Positions 1 through 5,044 of a stretch of 5,044 bases of DNA are shown piece by piece. The stretch spans positions 1-5,044 of the forward strand of contig JAEYVN010000059.1 in the NCBI GenBank assembly GCA_023431725.1, given 5' to 3'. The stretch comes from Pseudomonadota bacterium (GTDB taxonomy: Bacteria; Pseudomonadota; Alphaproteobacteria; Rhizobiales; Xanthobacteraceae). Below the pieces are notes generated by a model that did not search any database, was not told where the DNA came from, and was given only the letters and a program-made list of their open reading frames with translations. Positions within the stretch are counted from its first letter, which is position 1. Each line of letters starts with the position of its first letter. A program made the translations under genes and the position numbers.

Positions 1-184
1 CGGCCATGAACCTTGGCCCGGTGATGATGGCGACGAAGCGGTCCCAGTCAAGCTCGAACGTCTTGATGTAAAGACCGACGATCGGAATGAGCACAATGAG
101 AGACAGGTAAAAGATCGTGAAGCCGAAGGTCAGCCGGAAGCCTGGAATGATGCTCGCCGCTCGGAACTGAAAGCCCGCCATCAT
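1..184 (-). CDS. cysT: Sulfate/thiosulfate ABC transporter permease CysT, N-terminal part
   Basis: CysT (CysU) is one of the two inner-membrane permease subunits of the sulfate/thiosulfate ABC importer; it works with CysW, the ATPase CysA and a periplasmic binding protein. Only the first 61 residues are in the window; the gene runs off the left edge (full proteins are about 280 aa). The start MMAGFQFRAASIIPGFRLT is followed by a hydrophobic segment at about residues 20-42, then the stretch IKTFELDWDRFVAIITGPR. This pattern (VLPGF-type motif, first membrane helix, then a W..xxxx.IT.P stretch) matches the N-terminus of E. coli CysU. Two adjacent ATG codons are possible starts; a weak GGGG lies 8 bases upstream of the first. 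The gene follows sbp by 84 bp on the same strand, the usual sbp-cysT order. The family call is firm; sulfate versus thiosulfate preference cannot be read from this piece. Confidence 0.9.
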   Translation of the reverse strand, partial: MMAGFQFRAASIIPGFRLTFGFTIFYLSLIVLIPIVGLYIKTFELDWDRFVAIITGPRFMA

Positions 185-255
185 CGAATTAGCCCCGGGT
201 CCATAAAGATAGCAAGGTATCCACGGCCCGCCGGATCATTGCAGATCACTTGCGC

Positions 256-268
256 GCGAAGGCTTCGC
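256..268 (-). other. Small hairpin directly after the sbp stop codon
   Basis: GCGAA-GCC-TTCGC is a perfect 5-bp stem with a 3-base loop, starting at the base after the sbp TGA. No T-run follows, so it is not a standard terminator. Stem-loops behind binding-protein genes often protect that part of the message, so the receptor is made in excess over the permease; such a role here is inference. Confidence 0.3.
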
Positions 269-1282
269 TCAATCCTTAGAATATATCTTATCGAAAATGC
301 CTCCGTTGTCGAAATGGGTGGGCTGTGCCTTCGCCCATCCGCCGAACACATCATCAATCTTGATCAGCTTGACCTCCGGGAAGACCTTGAGATCAGCAGC
401 GTCGACATACTCCGGCTTCCCCGGACGATAGAAATTCTTCGCGAAAATCTTTTGCGCCTCGGGCGAATAGAGTTGATCGAGGAAGGCCTTGGCCAGTTCG
501 CGCGTCCCCTTCTTGTCGACATTCTTGTCGACGATCGCCACCTTGACTTCGGCGAGGATCGAAACCGACGGCACGATGATTTCATAATTCGCACCGAACT
601 CCTTGAGCGAGAGCAGTGCCTCGTTTTCCCAGGCGATCAATACATCGCCGACCTTGTTCTGGACAAAGGTGTTGGTCGAGCCGCGCGCGCCGGTGTCGAG
701 TACCGCCACGTTCCTGTAGATCGCGGCCACGAAATCCTGCGCCTTTTTCTGATCTCCACCTGTGCGATCCAGTTCATAGGCCCAGGCAGCAAGATAATTC
801 CAGCGTGCACCACCCGATGTCTTCGGATTGGGCGTGATCACCGAGATGCCGCGCCTGGCGAGGTCGTTCCAGTCCTTGATGCCCTTCGGATTGCCTTTGC
901 GAACAAGGAAGACGATGGTCGACGTGTACGGTGAGGAATCCGCTGGAAACTTTTTCTTCCATCCGGCGTCGATCAATCCCTTCCGCTCTATGCCGAGGAC
1001 ATCTCCTTCAAGCGGGAAGGTCACGACGTCGGCGGGCAGGCCCTCGATCACCGACCGAACCTGGGCGCCGGAGCCGCCATGGCTGTTGCTGATCTCGACA
1101 GTCTTGCCGGTCTTCTCTTTCCAGTATTTGGCGAAATATTCGGAATAGTCGCGATAGAGCTCGCGGGTGGGATCGTAAGATACGTTGACCAACGTTGTCT
1201 GCGCGTAGGCACGATTGACGCTGCCAACTTGGGCCGACGCGGTCATCGCGGCAATTACGATTGCGGAAATCAGAAGTCGCAT
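269..1282 (-). CDS. sbp: Periplasmic sulfate-binding protein Sbp
   Basis: This 337-aa protein is the periplasmic receptor that captures sulfate and delivers it to the CysTWA importer for cysteine synthesis. Residues 1-27 form a Sec signal peptide (MR, then a hydrophobic core) with likely cleavage after AYA-27. The mature part carries Sbp/CysP family signatures in order: SYDPTREL (35-42), SHGGSG (67-72), PYTSTIVFLVRKGNPK (118-133), NPKTSGGARWN (152-162), GARGSTNTF (200s) and GDVLIAWENE (212-221). In Salmonella Sbp, sulfate is held by uncharged hydrogen-bond donors, including a Ser-Gly-Gly and a Trp; here these are likely S156-G157-G158 and W218 (inference from alignment by eye). Length fits the family (about 330-340 aa). 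The ATG start is supported by CGGAG 7 bases upstream and by the intact signal peptide. It is the first gene of its transcription unit, preceded by about 450 non-coding bases. Thiosulfate-preferring CysP is the alternative, but the sequence looks closer to Sbp. Confidence 0.95.
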   Translation of the reverse strand: MRLLISAIVIAAMTASAQVGSVNRAYAQTTLVNVSYDPTRELYRDYSEYFAKYWKEKTGKTVEISNSHGGSGAQVRSVIEGLPADVVTFPLEGDVLGIERKGLIDAGWKKKFPADSSPYTSTIVFLVRKGNPKGIKDWNDLARRGISVITPNPKTSGGARWNYLAAWAYELDRTGGDQKKAQDFVAAIYRNVAVLDTGARGSTNTFVQNKVGDVLIAWENEALLSLKEFGANYEIIVPSVSILAEVKVAIVDKNVDKKGTRELAKAFLDQLYSPEAQKIFAKNFYRPGKPEYVDAADLKVFPEVKLIKIDDVFGGWAKAQPTHFDNGGIFDKIYSKD

Positions 1283-1289
1283 CGTTGTG

Positions 1290-1294
1290 CTCCG
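1290..1294 (-). promoter_or_regulatory. Ribosome binding site of sbp
   Basis: On the minus strand CGGAG lies 7 bases before the ATG at 1282. It supports that start over the overlapping out-of-frame ATG further upstream. Confidence 0.7.
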
Positions 1295-1462
1295 TCGGCC
1301 GGTATAACGTCCAGCCCAAGTCAGGGTTGCGACAGACCATGCGGCCTGCCTGTCATCGACCTCCCAGTCGCTGCCAGAAACGCATCCCGGCGAAGCTTAA
1401 AAATTGCGCCAGTTTGGTTAGACCATCAGGCACAACATTCGGCTCCTCGCCAAGAGTACAAG

Positions 1463-1476
1463 GATCATTGGTGATC
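1463..1476. promoter_or_regulatory. Inverted repeat upstream of sbp, possible operator
   Basis: GATCA-TTGG-TGATC is a perfect 5-bp inverted repeat with a 4-bp spacer, about 180 bp upstream of the sbp start. A related sequence (14 of 16 bases alike) occurs at 233-248, between sbp and cysT. It could bind a sulfur regulator, but it does not match a site I know, and half-sites this short can arise by chance. Confidence 0.25.
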
Positions 1477-1505
1477 AGCCCCGTCTTCCCCGGCACTATG
1501 GGAAC

Positions 1506-1560
1506 AAAAAAAATCCGGCTGAATCAATCGAATAGTATTGTTTATTTCGCTGCATCCGGA
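1506..1560 (-). terminator. Weak terminator-like structure with T8 tail
   Basis: On the minus strand TCCGG (1560-1556) can pair with CCGGA (1518-1514) across a long, partly pairable loop, followed at once by eight T (1513-1506). The stem is only 5 bp with a long loop, so termination is doubtful. If real, it would separate the ATPase transcript from the sbp operon. Confidence 0.2.
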
Positions 1561-1673
1561 GGTGTATATTTTTGAAATGCGCGTGCCGGAGGTATGGAAC
1601 TGATCTCAGCGAACAGAATTTCGCCGAACGCCGCAGCAAGAAAATATCTTTATAATGGGCGATCATCTTCAAA

Positions 1674-1700
1674 CCGCGGCCGCGCGCCCCGAGGCCGCGG
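1674..1700 (-). terminator. GC-rich hairpin downstream of the metal ATPase
   Basis: CCGCGGCC and GGCCGCGG form a perfect 8-bp inverted repeat around an 11-base GC-rich loop, 33 bases after the ATPase stop. On the minus strand only TTT follows the stem, so it is a poor intrinsic terminator, but the position fits the end of the ilvB-ilvN-ATPase transcript. Confidence 0.35.
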
Positions 1701-1733
1701 CGAATAGCCACAATGCCGACGGCAAGATTATCT

Positions 1734-3623
1734 TCAGGATTTGCCGCGTTCTGCCTTGCCGCTTGCTGATTTGCCGCCGAGCGCGCGCAACGCATTGACG
1801 ATAACGGTGATGTCGATTGCCTCCTGCAGGAGGGCACCCTGCACGGGCGGCAGATGACCAAACGCAGCAACAATCATCGCCGCTCCCGAAAGAGTCAGCC
1901 CGGCAACTACACTTTGCAGTGCGATTTTACGTGACCGTTGTGCAATTTGCATGGCCGGAACAATCCGGCCCAGATCATCGACAAGGAGAACGACATCCGC
2001 GGCCTGAGCCGATGCAGCCGCTCCGCGTGCGCCCATGGCCACGCCAACATCGGCCGCAGCCAACGCCGGCGCATCATTGACTCCATCGCCCGCCATCATC
2101 ACCGGACCGCCTTTGCGTTCCGACAAAACAACAAGAACTTTCTGATCGGCTGACAAATCAGCCCGCACTGAATCGATGTCGAGACCGCCGGTCACGGCTT
2201 TCGCCACGTCGGCGCGATCACCGGTGGCCAGCACAATGCGTGCGACGCCAACAGCGCGCAGATTTTTCAGCAGTTCACCCGTGCCGTCGCGCAATCGATC
2301 GGCCAAAACGATCTCGCCAGCATGCACGCCATCGATACCTACGGAAACCGTAACGGTGCCTGGCGCGATCTCCGGACGGCGTGCGATCGGCTTGCCAATT
2401 CTGGAGGAAACAAACTGCCGTCCTCCGACAACCACGTCGCGGCCGTCCACGTTGCCGGCAACACCCTCGCCGGGCGTTTCGCTGACACCTTTTGGAACAC
2501 TGAGCACGAGATCCCGCTGGCGCGCATCCGCTACAATCGCCTCGGCCATGACATGCTTCGAGGCCAGATCAAGTGACGCGGCGAGGCGCAGGAGCTCATC
2601 GGCCGGCGTCTCGTCCGAGGTCAGGATCGTCGTCACTTCAGGCTTGCCGACCGTCAGCGTGCCGGTCTTGTCGATCTCAAGAGCCCGGACACGCCCCATG
2701 ATCTCCAGCGCGGCGCCGCTCTTGATCAGGATGCCGTTTCTCGCCGCGCGCGACATACCGGAAACCCAGGCGATCGGCACGGCAAGAATGAGCGGGCACG
2801 GCGTTGCGACCACCAGCACGGCCACGGCACGGATGGGATCGCTGCTGAAAGCGAAGGCACCACCGGCAAGCACCACTGTGACGGCCAGGAAGACGAGCGC
2901 AAAACGATCGGCAAGACGTGCCATCGGCGCTCGCGATTGCTGCGCCTGTTCGACGAGACGCACGATTGCCGCGTACGTGCTCTCCTGCGCACGGCGCGAT
3001 GCAACGAGATCGAATGCCTCGCCGGCATTTGTCGAGCCGCTCATCACGTCGGCGCCGGCGCCAATGCGCACAGGCACCGCTTCGCCTGTAAGCGCCGACT
3101 GATCGAGAATCGCCGCGCCTGCCGCAACGATACCATCCACCGGGACAATATCGCCGAGGCGGATCAGCAGCCGGTCACCCGGTTCGACTACATCGATGGG
3201 AACTTCTTCCAACTCGCCATCGCGATGGCGCATCGCAAAGCGCGGCACGCGCGCCAGCAGCGTCGACATATCGCGGCGCGCCCGGTGCTCGGCGAAACGC
3301 TCCAGATACTGGCCGCCCGAATACATCAGCGCGACGATTGCAGCGGCGAGATATTCTCCAACCGCGAGCGCCGCACTCATCGACAAAGCGGCAACGATGT
3401 CGAGTCCGACCTTGCCGGCGCGCAGGCTACTCCAGATTTCGATGACAAGAGCAAGAAGAACAGGAACCGTTGACACGGCCCAGAGCACGCCGGATAGCAT
3501 TTCGTAGCCGGCGGCCTTTGCGACAAGGCCGGCCGACAAGCCGATCAGGGGAATAAGGACGATAGCCGGAAAAGTCCGAGGCTCGGTTTTGGTCGGCGGC
3601 GTTGTCTCGCTGGACAGACCCAT
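1734..3623 (-). CDS. Heavy-metal P1B-type ATPase, P1B-5 (Nia)-like, without hemerythrin domain
   Basis: This 629-aa inner-membrane pump uses ATP to export a transition metal. Eight membrane helices can be placed: about 18-38, 45-64, 72-88, 91-107, 241-260, 264-286, 568-587 and 594-612. Catalytic parts are intact: actuator TGEA (179-182), phosphorylation loop DKTGTLT with D318, TGDR (467-470) and GDGVND (512-517). The nucleotide-domain HP motif reads H357-V358. The metal-site motif in the sixth helix is TPCP (274-277), not the CPC of Cu/Zn/Cd pumps or the SPC of P1B-4; the last helix has QEAID (600-604). TPCP plus QEXXD is what I recall for P1B-5, typified by Sinorhizobium Nia (Ni/Fe). There is no N-terminal HMA domain, no His-rich tail and no C-terminal hemerythrin-like domain; the protein ends 17 residues after the last helix. 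It starts 35 bp after ilvN on the same strand, so it may be co-transcribed; AAGGG sits just before the ATG. Automatic annotation may call it CadA; the substrate is not determined by sequence. Confidence 0.93.
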   Translation of the reverse strand: MGLSSETTPPTKTEPRTFPAIVLIPLIGLSAGLVAKAAGYEMLSGVLWAVSTVPVLLALVIEIWSSLRAGKVGLDIVAALSMSAALAVGEYLAAAIVALMYSGGQYLERFAEHRARRDMSTLLARVPRFAMRHRDGELEEVPIDVVEPGDRLLIRLGDIVPVDGIVAAGAAILDQSALTGEAVPVRIGAGADVMSGSTNAGEAFDLVASRRAQESTYAAIVRLVEQAQQSRAPMARLADRFALVFLAVTVVLAGGAFAFSSDPIRAVAVLVVATPCPLILAVPIAWVSGMSRAARNGILIKSGAALEIMGRVRALEIDKTGTLTVGKPEVTTILTSDETPADELLRLAASLDLASKHVMAEAIVADARQRDLVLSVPKGVSETPGEGVAGNVDGRDVVVGGRQFVSSRIGKPIARRPEIAPGTVTVSVGIDGVHAGEIVLADRLRDGTGELLKNLRAVGVARIVLATGDRADVAKAVTGGLDIDSVRADLSADQKVLVVLSERKGGPVMMAGDGVNDAPALAAADVGVAMGARGAAASAQAADVVLLVDDLGRIVPAMQIAQRSRKIALQSVVAGLTLSGAAMIVAAFGHLPPVQGALLQEAIDITVIVNALRALGGKSASGKAERGKS

Positions 3624-3632
3624 CGCCCTTCA

Positions 3633-3653
3633 GGCGGCGCTCGGGGCGCCGCC
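3633..3653 (-). other. Intercistronic GC hairpin between ilvN and the ATPase gene
   Basis: GGCGGCGC and GCGCCGCC form a perfect 8-bp inverted repeat with a 5-base loop, filling most of the 35-bp gap between the ilvN stop and the ATPase start. No T-run follows; the next bases are TGAAGGGCG and the ATG. It may cause partial termination, protect upstream RNA, or affect ribosome access to the ATPase start. Confidence 0.45.
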
Positions 3654-3658
3654 GCTCC

Positions 3659-4210
3659 CTACATTGCCTCCGGTCCGCGGCTGATGGCCACCACGCCGGT
3701 CCGCGACACTTCGACGAGACCGAGCGGCAGCATCAGCTCGACGAACTGGTCGATCTTGTCGCCCTTGCCGGTGATCTCGAACACGAAGCTTTCCGTGGTC
3801 GCATCGATTACGCGGGCGCGGAACGCATCGGCAAGACGCAACGCCTCGACGCGATGCTCGCCCTTCCCGCGCACCTTCACCATTGCCAGCTCGCGTTCGA
3901 GCGAGGGGCCGGCCACGGTGAGATCGATCACGCGATGGATCGGCACCAGGCGCTCGAGCTGGTTCTTGATCTGCTCGATCACCATCGGCGTTCCGCTGGT
4001 GACGATGGTGATGCGCGAGATATGCTTCTCGTGCTCGGTCTCCGAAACCGTGAGCGAGTCGATATTGTACCCACGCCCGGAAAACAGGCCGATCACGCGC
4101 GCAAGAACGCCCGGCTCGTTGTCGACCAGAACCGACAAGGTGTGTCGTTCGATGCGCTGCTCGACGGGTGCAGCGGGATAATGGGACGTGGTGGGTATGG
4201 TGGCGTTCAC
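3659..4210 (-). CDS. ilvN: Acetolactate synthase small (regulatory) subunit
   Basis: This 183-aa protein is the regulatory subunit of acetohydroxyacid synthase (also named IlvH); it binds the catalytic subunit, raises its activity and mediates feedback inhibition by valine. An ACT domain spans about residues 22-97 (HTLSVLVDNEPGVLARVIG, then GLFSGRGYNIDSLTV), followed by the C-terminal ALS small-subunit domain (about 105-178, ending VEVSRTGVVAISRG). The residues matching E. coli IlvH G14 and N29, whose changes cause valine resistance, are present as G34 and N49, so feedback control is probably kept. The start is GTG, chosen because AAGGA lies 9 bases upstream and no ATG precedes the ACT domain in frame. 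The first 20 residues are a non-conserved extension compared with E. coli IlvH (163 aa), common in alphaproteobacteria. The gene follows ilvB after 165 bp holding a palindromic repeat and is followed closely by a metal ATPase gene. Confidence 0.96.
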   Translation of the reverse strand: MNATIPTTSHYPAAPVEQRIERHTLSVLVDNEPGVLARVIGLFSGRGYNIDSLTVSETEHEKHISRITIVTSGTPMVIEQIKNQLERLVPIHRVIDLTVAGPSLERELAMVKVRGKGEHRVEALRLADAFRARVIDATTESFVFEITGKGDKIDQFVELMLPLGLVEVSRTGVVAISRGPEAM

Positions 4211-4218
4211 GCGTGTCT

Positions 4219-4224
4219 ATCCTT
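4219..4224 (-). promoter_or_regulatory. Ribosome binding site deciding the GTG start of ilvN
   Basis: AAGGAT on the minus strand, ending 8-9 bases before the GTG at 4210. It supports the GTG as the start. It lies in the 27 bases between the palindromic repeat and the start, so folding of the repeat leaves it free. Confidence 0.65.
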
Positions 4225-4237
4225 GCTCGATTTCTTT

Positions 4238-4371
4238 TTCCCTCTCCCCTTGAGGGAGTGGGTGGCGAGCGAAGCGAGCCGGGTGAGGGGTCACTTCGTC
4301 AATTCTGCAATACCCCTCACCCGCTTCGCCGCTTCGCGGCTCAGCACCCTCTCCCTCAAGGGGAGAGGGAA
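4238..4371. repeat. Interspersed palindromic repeat element (134 bp) between ilvB and ilvN
   Basis: The element is bounded by a perfect 21-bp inverted repeat (4238-4258 against 4351-4371, core CTCTCCCCTTGAGGGAG). Inside lies a second perfect 11-bp inverted repeat, GGGTGAGGGGT (4281-4291) against its complement (4312-4322), around a 20-base loop, and a small hairpin GCCGC-TTC-GCGGC (4328-4340). One plus-strand frame through it reads FPSPLEGVGGERSEPGEGS, a peptide I recognise from many spurious small ORFs in Rhizobiales genomes, which marks it as a member of a dispersed family. No target-site duplication is evident and no transposase is encoded. It begins 4 bp after the ilvB stop. In ilvB-ilvN RNA it would fold into a long stem; with no T-run it is more likely to stabilise or punctuate the message than to terminate it. 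Confidence 0.85.
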
Positions 4372-4375
4372 GAAA

Positions 4376-5044
4376 TTAAACCAGCATCTTGCCTTCTTCG
4401 GTGATCGCATCCTCGAGGCTTTCCGCGGCATCGCCGAGGATCATCTCGTTATGGGCGCGACCGGACGGGATCATCGGGAAGCAGTTTTCCTTCTGATCGA
4501 CGACGCAGTCGAAGATCACCGGCTTGTCGATGTCGATCATTTCCTTGATCGCATCGTCGAGATCGCCCGGCTTCTGGCAGCGGATGCCATGCGCGTGCAT
4601 CGCTTCGGCCAGCTTCACGAAATCCGGCAAGGCCTCCGAATAGCTTTCCGAATAGCGGTTGCCATGCAGCAGTTCCTGCCACTGGCGAACCATGCCCATA
4701 TACTGGTTGTTGAGGATGAAGATCTTGATCGGCAGCCGGTACTGAACCGCAGTCGACAATTCCTGCATCGTCATCTGCACCGACGCTTCGCCGGCAATGT
4801 CGATCACCAGCGCGCCCGGATGCGCCATCTGCACGCCGACCGCGGCCGGCAGGCCATAGCCCATGGTGCCGAGGCCGCCCGACGTCATCCAGCGGTTCGG
4901 CTCCTGGAAGCGATAGAACTGCGCCGCCCACATCTGATGCTGACCGACCTCGGTCGTGATGTAGGTGTCGCGGTCCTTGGTCAGTTCGAACAACCGCTCG
5001 ATCGCATATTGCGGCTTGATGATGTCGTTCGACGGCCGATAGCT
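4376..5044 (-). CDS. ilvB: Acetolactate synthase large (catalytic) subunit, C-terminal part
   Basis: This is the C-terminal 222 residues of the thiamine-diphosphate enzyme (also named IlvI) that condenses two pyruvates to acetolactate, or pyruvate with 2-oxobutyrate. The frame stays open to the right edge (first codons SYRPSNDIIKPQYAIERL), so the gene continues outside; complete proteins are about 590 aa. Visible parts: TEVGQHQMWAAQFY, the SGGLGTMGYGLPAAVG stretch, and the cofactor motif IDIAGEAS...ILNN with 24 residues between GEA (85-87) and NN (112-113), then YMGMVRQWQ holding the Trp known from herbicide-resistance studies. The motif Asp that normally binds Mg (GDG or GDA) is Glu-86 here. 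The tail NCFPMIPSGRAHNEMIL is typical of the family; the stop is TAA. The FAD-binding and N-terminal domains lie beyond the window. Partnership with ilvN just downstream identifies it as the anabolic enzyme. Confidence 0.97.
   Translation of the reverse strand, partial: SYRPSNDIIKPQYAIERLFELTKDRDTYITTEVGQHQMWAAQFYRFQEPNRWMTSGGLGTMGYGLPAAVGVQMAHPGALVIDIAGEASVQMTMQELSTAVQYRLPIKIFILNNQYMGMVRQWQELLHGNRYSESYSEALPDFVKLAEAMHAHGIRCQKPGDLDDAIKEMIDIDKPVIFDCVVDQKENCFPMIPSGRAHNEMILGDAAESLEDAITEEGKMLV

Larger units (their letters stand above)
1283..1733. other. Intergenic region between the ATPase and sbp
   Basis: About 450 bp without a convincing gene. From the ATPase side it holds a GC-rich hairpin (1674-1700), then a more AT-rich stretch (about 1500-1660) with two CCGGAGGT copies 30 bp apart (1556-1563 and 1586-1593), an 8-bp A/T tract (1506-1513), the inverted repeat GATCA-TTGG-TGATC (1463-1476), and an imperfect inverted repeat GGCGAA...TTGCGCC (1389-1410). 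The promoter of the sbp-cysT operon should lie here on the minus strand, but I found no -35/-10 pair good enough to place it. No known riboswitch pattern was recognised. Confidence 0.6.

Noticed and set aside
239..934. Plus-strand open frame of 231 codons
   Set aside because: It lies antisense to sbp, has no family resemblance or ribosome site, and is explained by the high-GC codon pattern of the real gene.
1008..1340. Minus-strand 110-codon frame starting upstream of sbp
   Set aside because: It overlaps sbp out of frame, gives no recognisable protein, and the sbp start has its own ribosome site and signal peptide.
1496..1873. Minus-strand frame of 125 codons overlapping the ATPase 3' end, considered as a lost C-terminal domain
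   Set aside because: Its first part is an out-of-frame reading of the ATPase, and the rest shows no hemerythrin-like His/Glu pattern or other domain, so no frameshifted extension is supported.
2176..3102. Plus-strand open frame of 308 codons
   Set aside because: It is antisense to the P-type ATPase, with a low-complexity Ser/Thr/Arg/Ala-rich translation typical of shadow frames.
4238..4371. The palindromic repeat as an intrinsic terminator of ilvB
   Set aside because: Neither strand has a T-run after the stem, and ilvN lies just downstream on the same strand.
4168..4404. Plus-strand 78-codon ORF containing FPSPLEGVGGERSEPGEGS
   Set aside because: It is translation of the palindromic repeat between ilvB and ilvN, a well-known source of spurious small proteins, and it overlaps both real genes antisense.
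4376..4993. TTG at 4993 as the start of a 205-aa protein
   Set aside because: The frame continues upstream to the window edge with conserved acetolactate synthase sequence, so this TTG is an internal Leu codon.

Overview
The window reads as chromosomal DNA from a high-GC alphaproteobacterium, most likely Hyphomicrobiales (Bradyrhizobiaceae or Xanthobacteraceae-like). The clues are the acetolactate synthase sequences, the sbp-cysT order, and an interspersed palindromic repeat (translating to 'FPSPLEGVGGERSEPGEGS'-like peptides) that I associate with these genomes. The family assignment is inference. Every supported gene lies on the minus strand, so transcription runs from the right edge to the left edge.

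Right part (5044 to 3659): the C-terminal 222 residues of the acetolactate synthase catalytic subunit (ilvB/ilvI) and the complete regulatory subunit (ilvN/ilvH, GTG start). Together they make acetohydroxyacid synthase, the first common enzyme of valine, leucine and isoleucine synthesis. A 134-bp element with perfect 21-bp inverted ends sits between them, starting 4 bp after the ilvB stop.

Middle part (3623 to 1734): a 629-aa heavy-metal P1B-type ATPase beginning only 35 bp after ilvN, with a perfect 8-bp GC hairpin in the gap. Its membrane signatures TPCP (M4) and QEAID (M6) are those I associate with the P1B-5 (Nia-like, Ni/Fe) group. It has neither an N-terminal metal-binding domain nor the C-terminal hemerythrin-like domain described for Nia. 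This is the most distinctive gene of the window.

Non-coding part (1733 to 1283): about 450 bp with a GC-rich hairpin soon after the ATPase, a more AT-rich stretch with an A8/T8 tract, and a short inverted repeat GATCA-N4-TGATC upstream of the sulfate genes. A near-copy of that motif lies downstream of sbp.

Left part (1282 to 1): sbp, the periplasmic sulfate-binding protein, followed after 84 bp by the first 61 codons of cysT, a sulfate/thiosulfate permease subunit. This is the start of a sulfate-uptake operon; cysW and cysA would be expected beyond the left edge. I see no tRNA, rRNA, CRISPR array, transposase or phage gene. No wholly new system is visible. The points worth a second look are the ATPase, its placement behind ilvBN, the repeat inside the ilv operon, and a Glu in place of Asp in the thiamine-diphosphate motif of IlvB.
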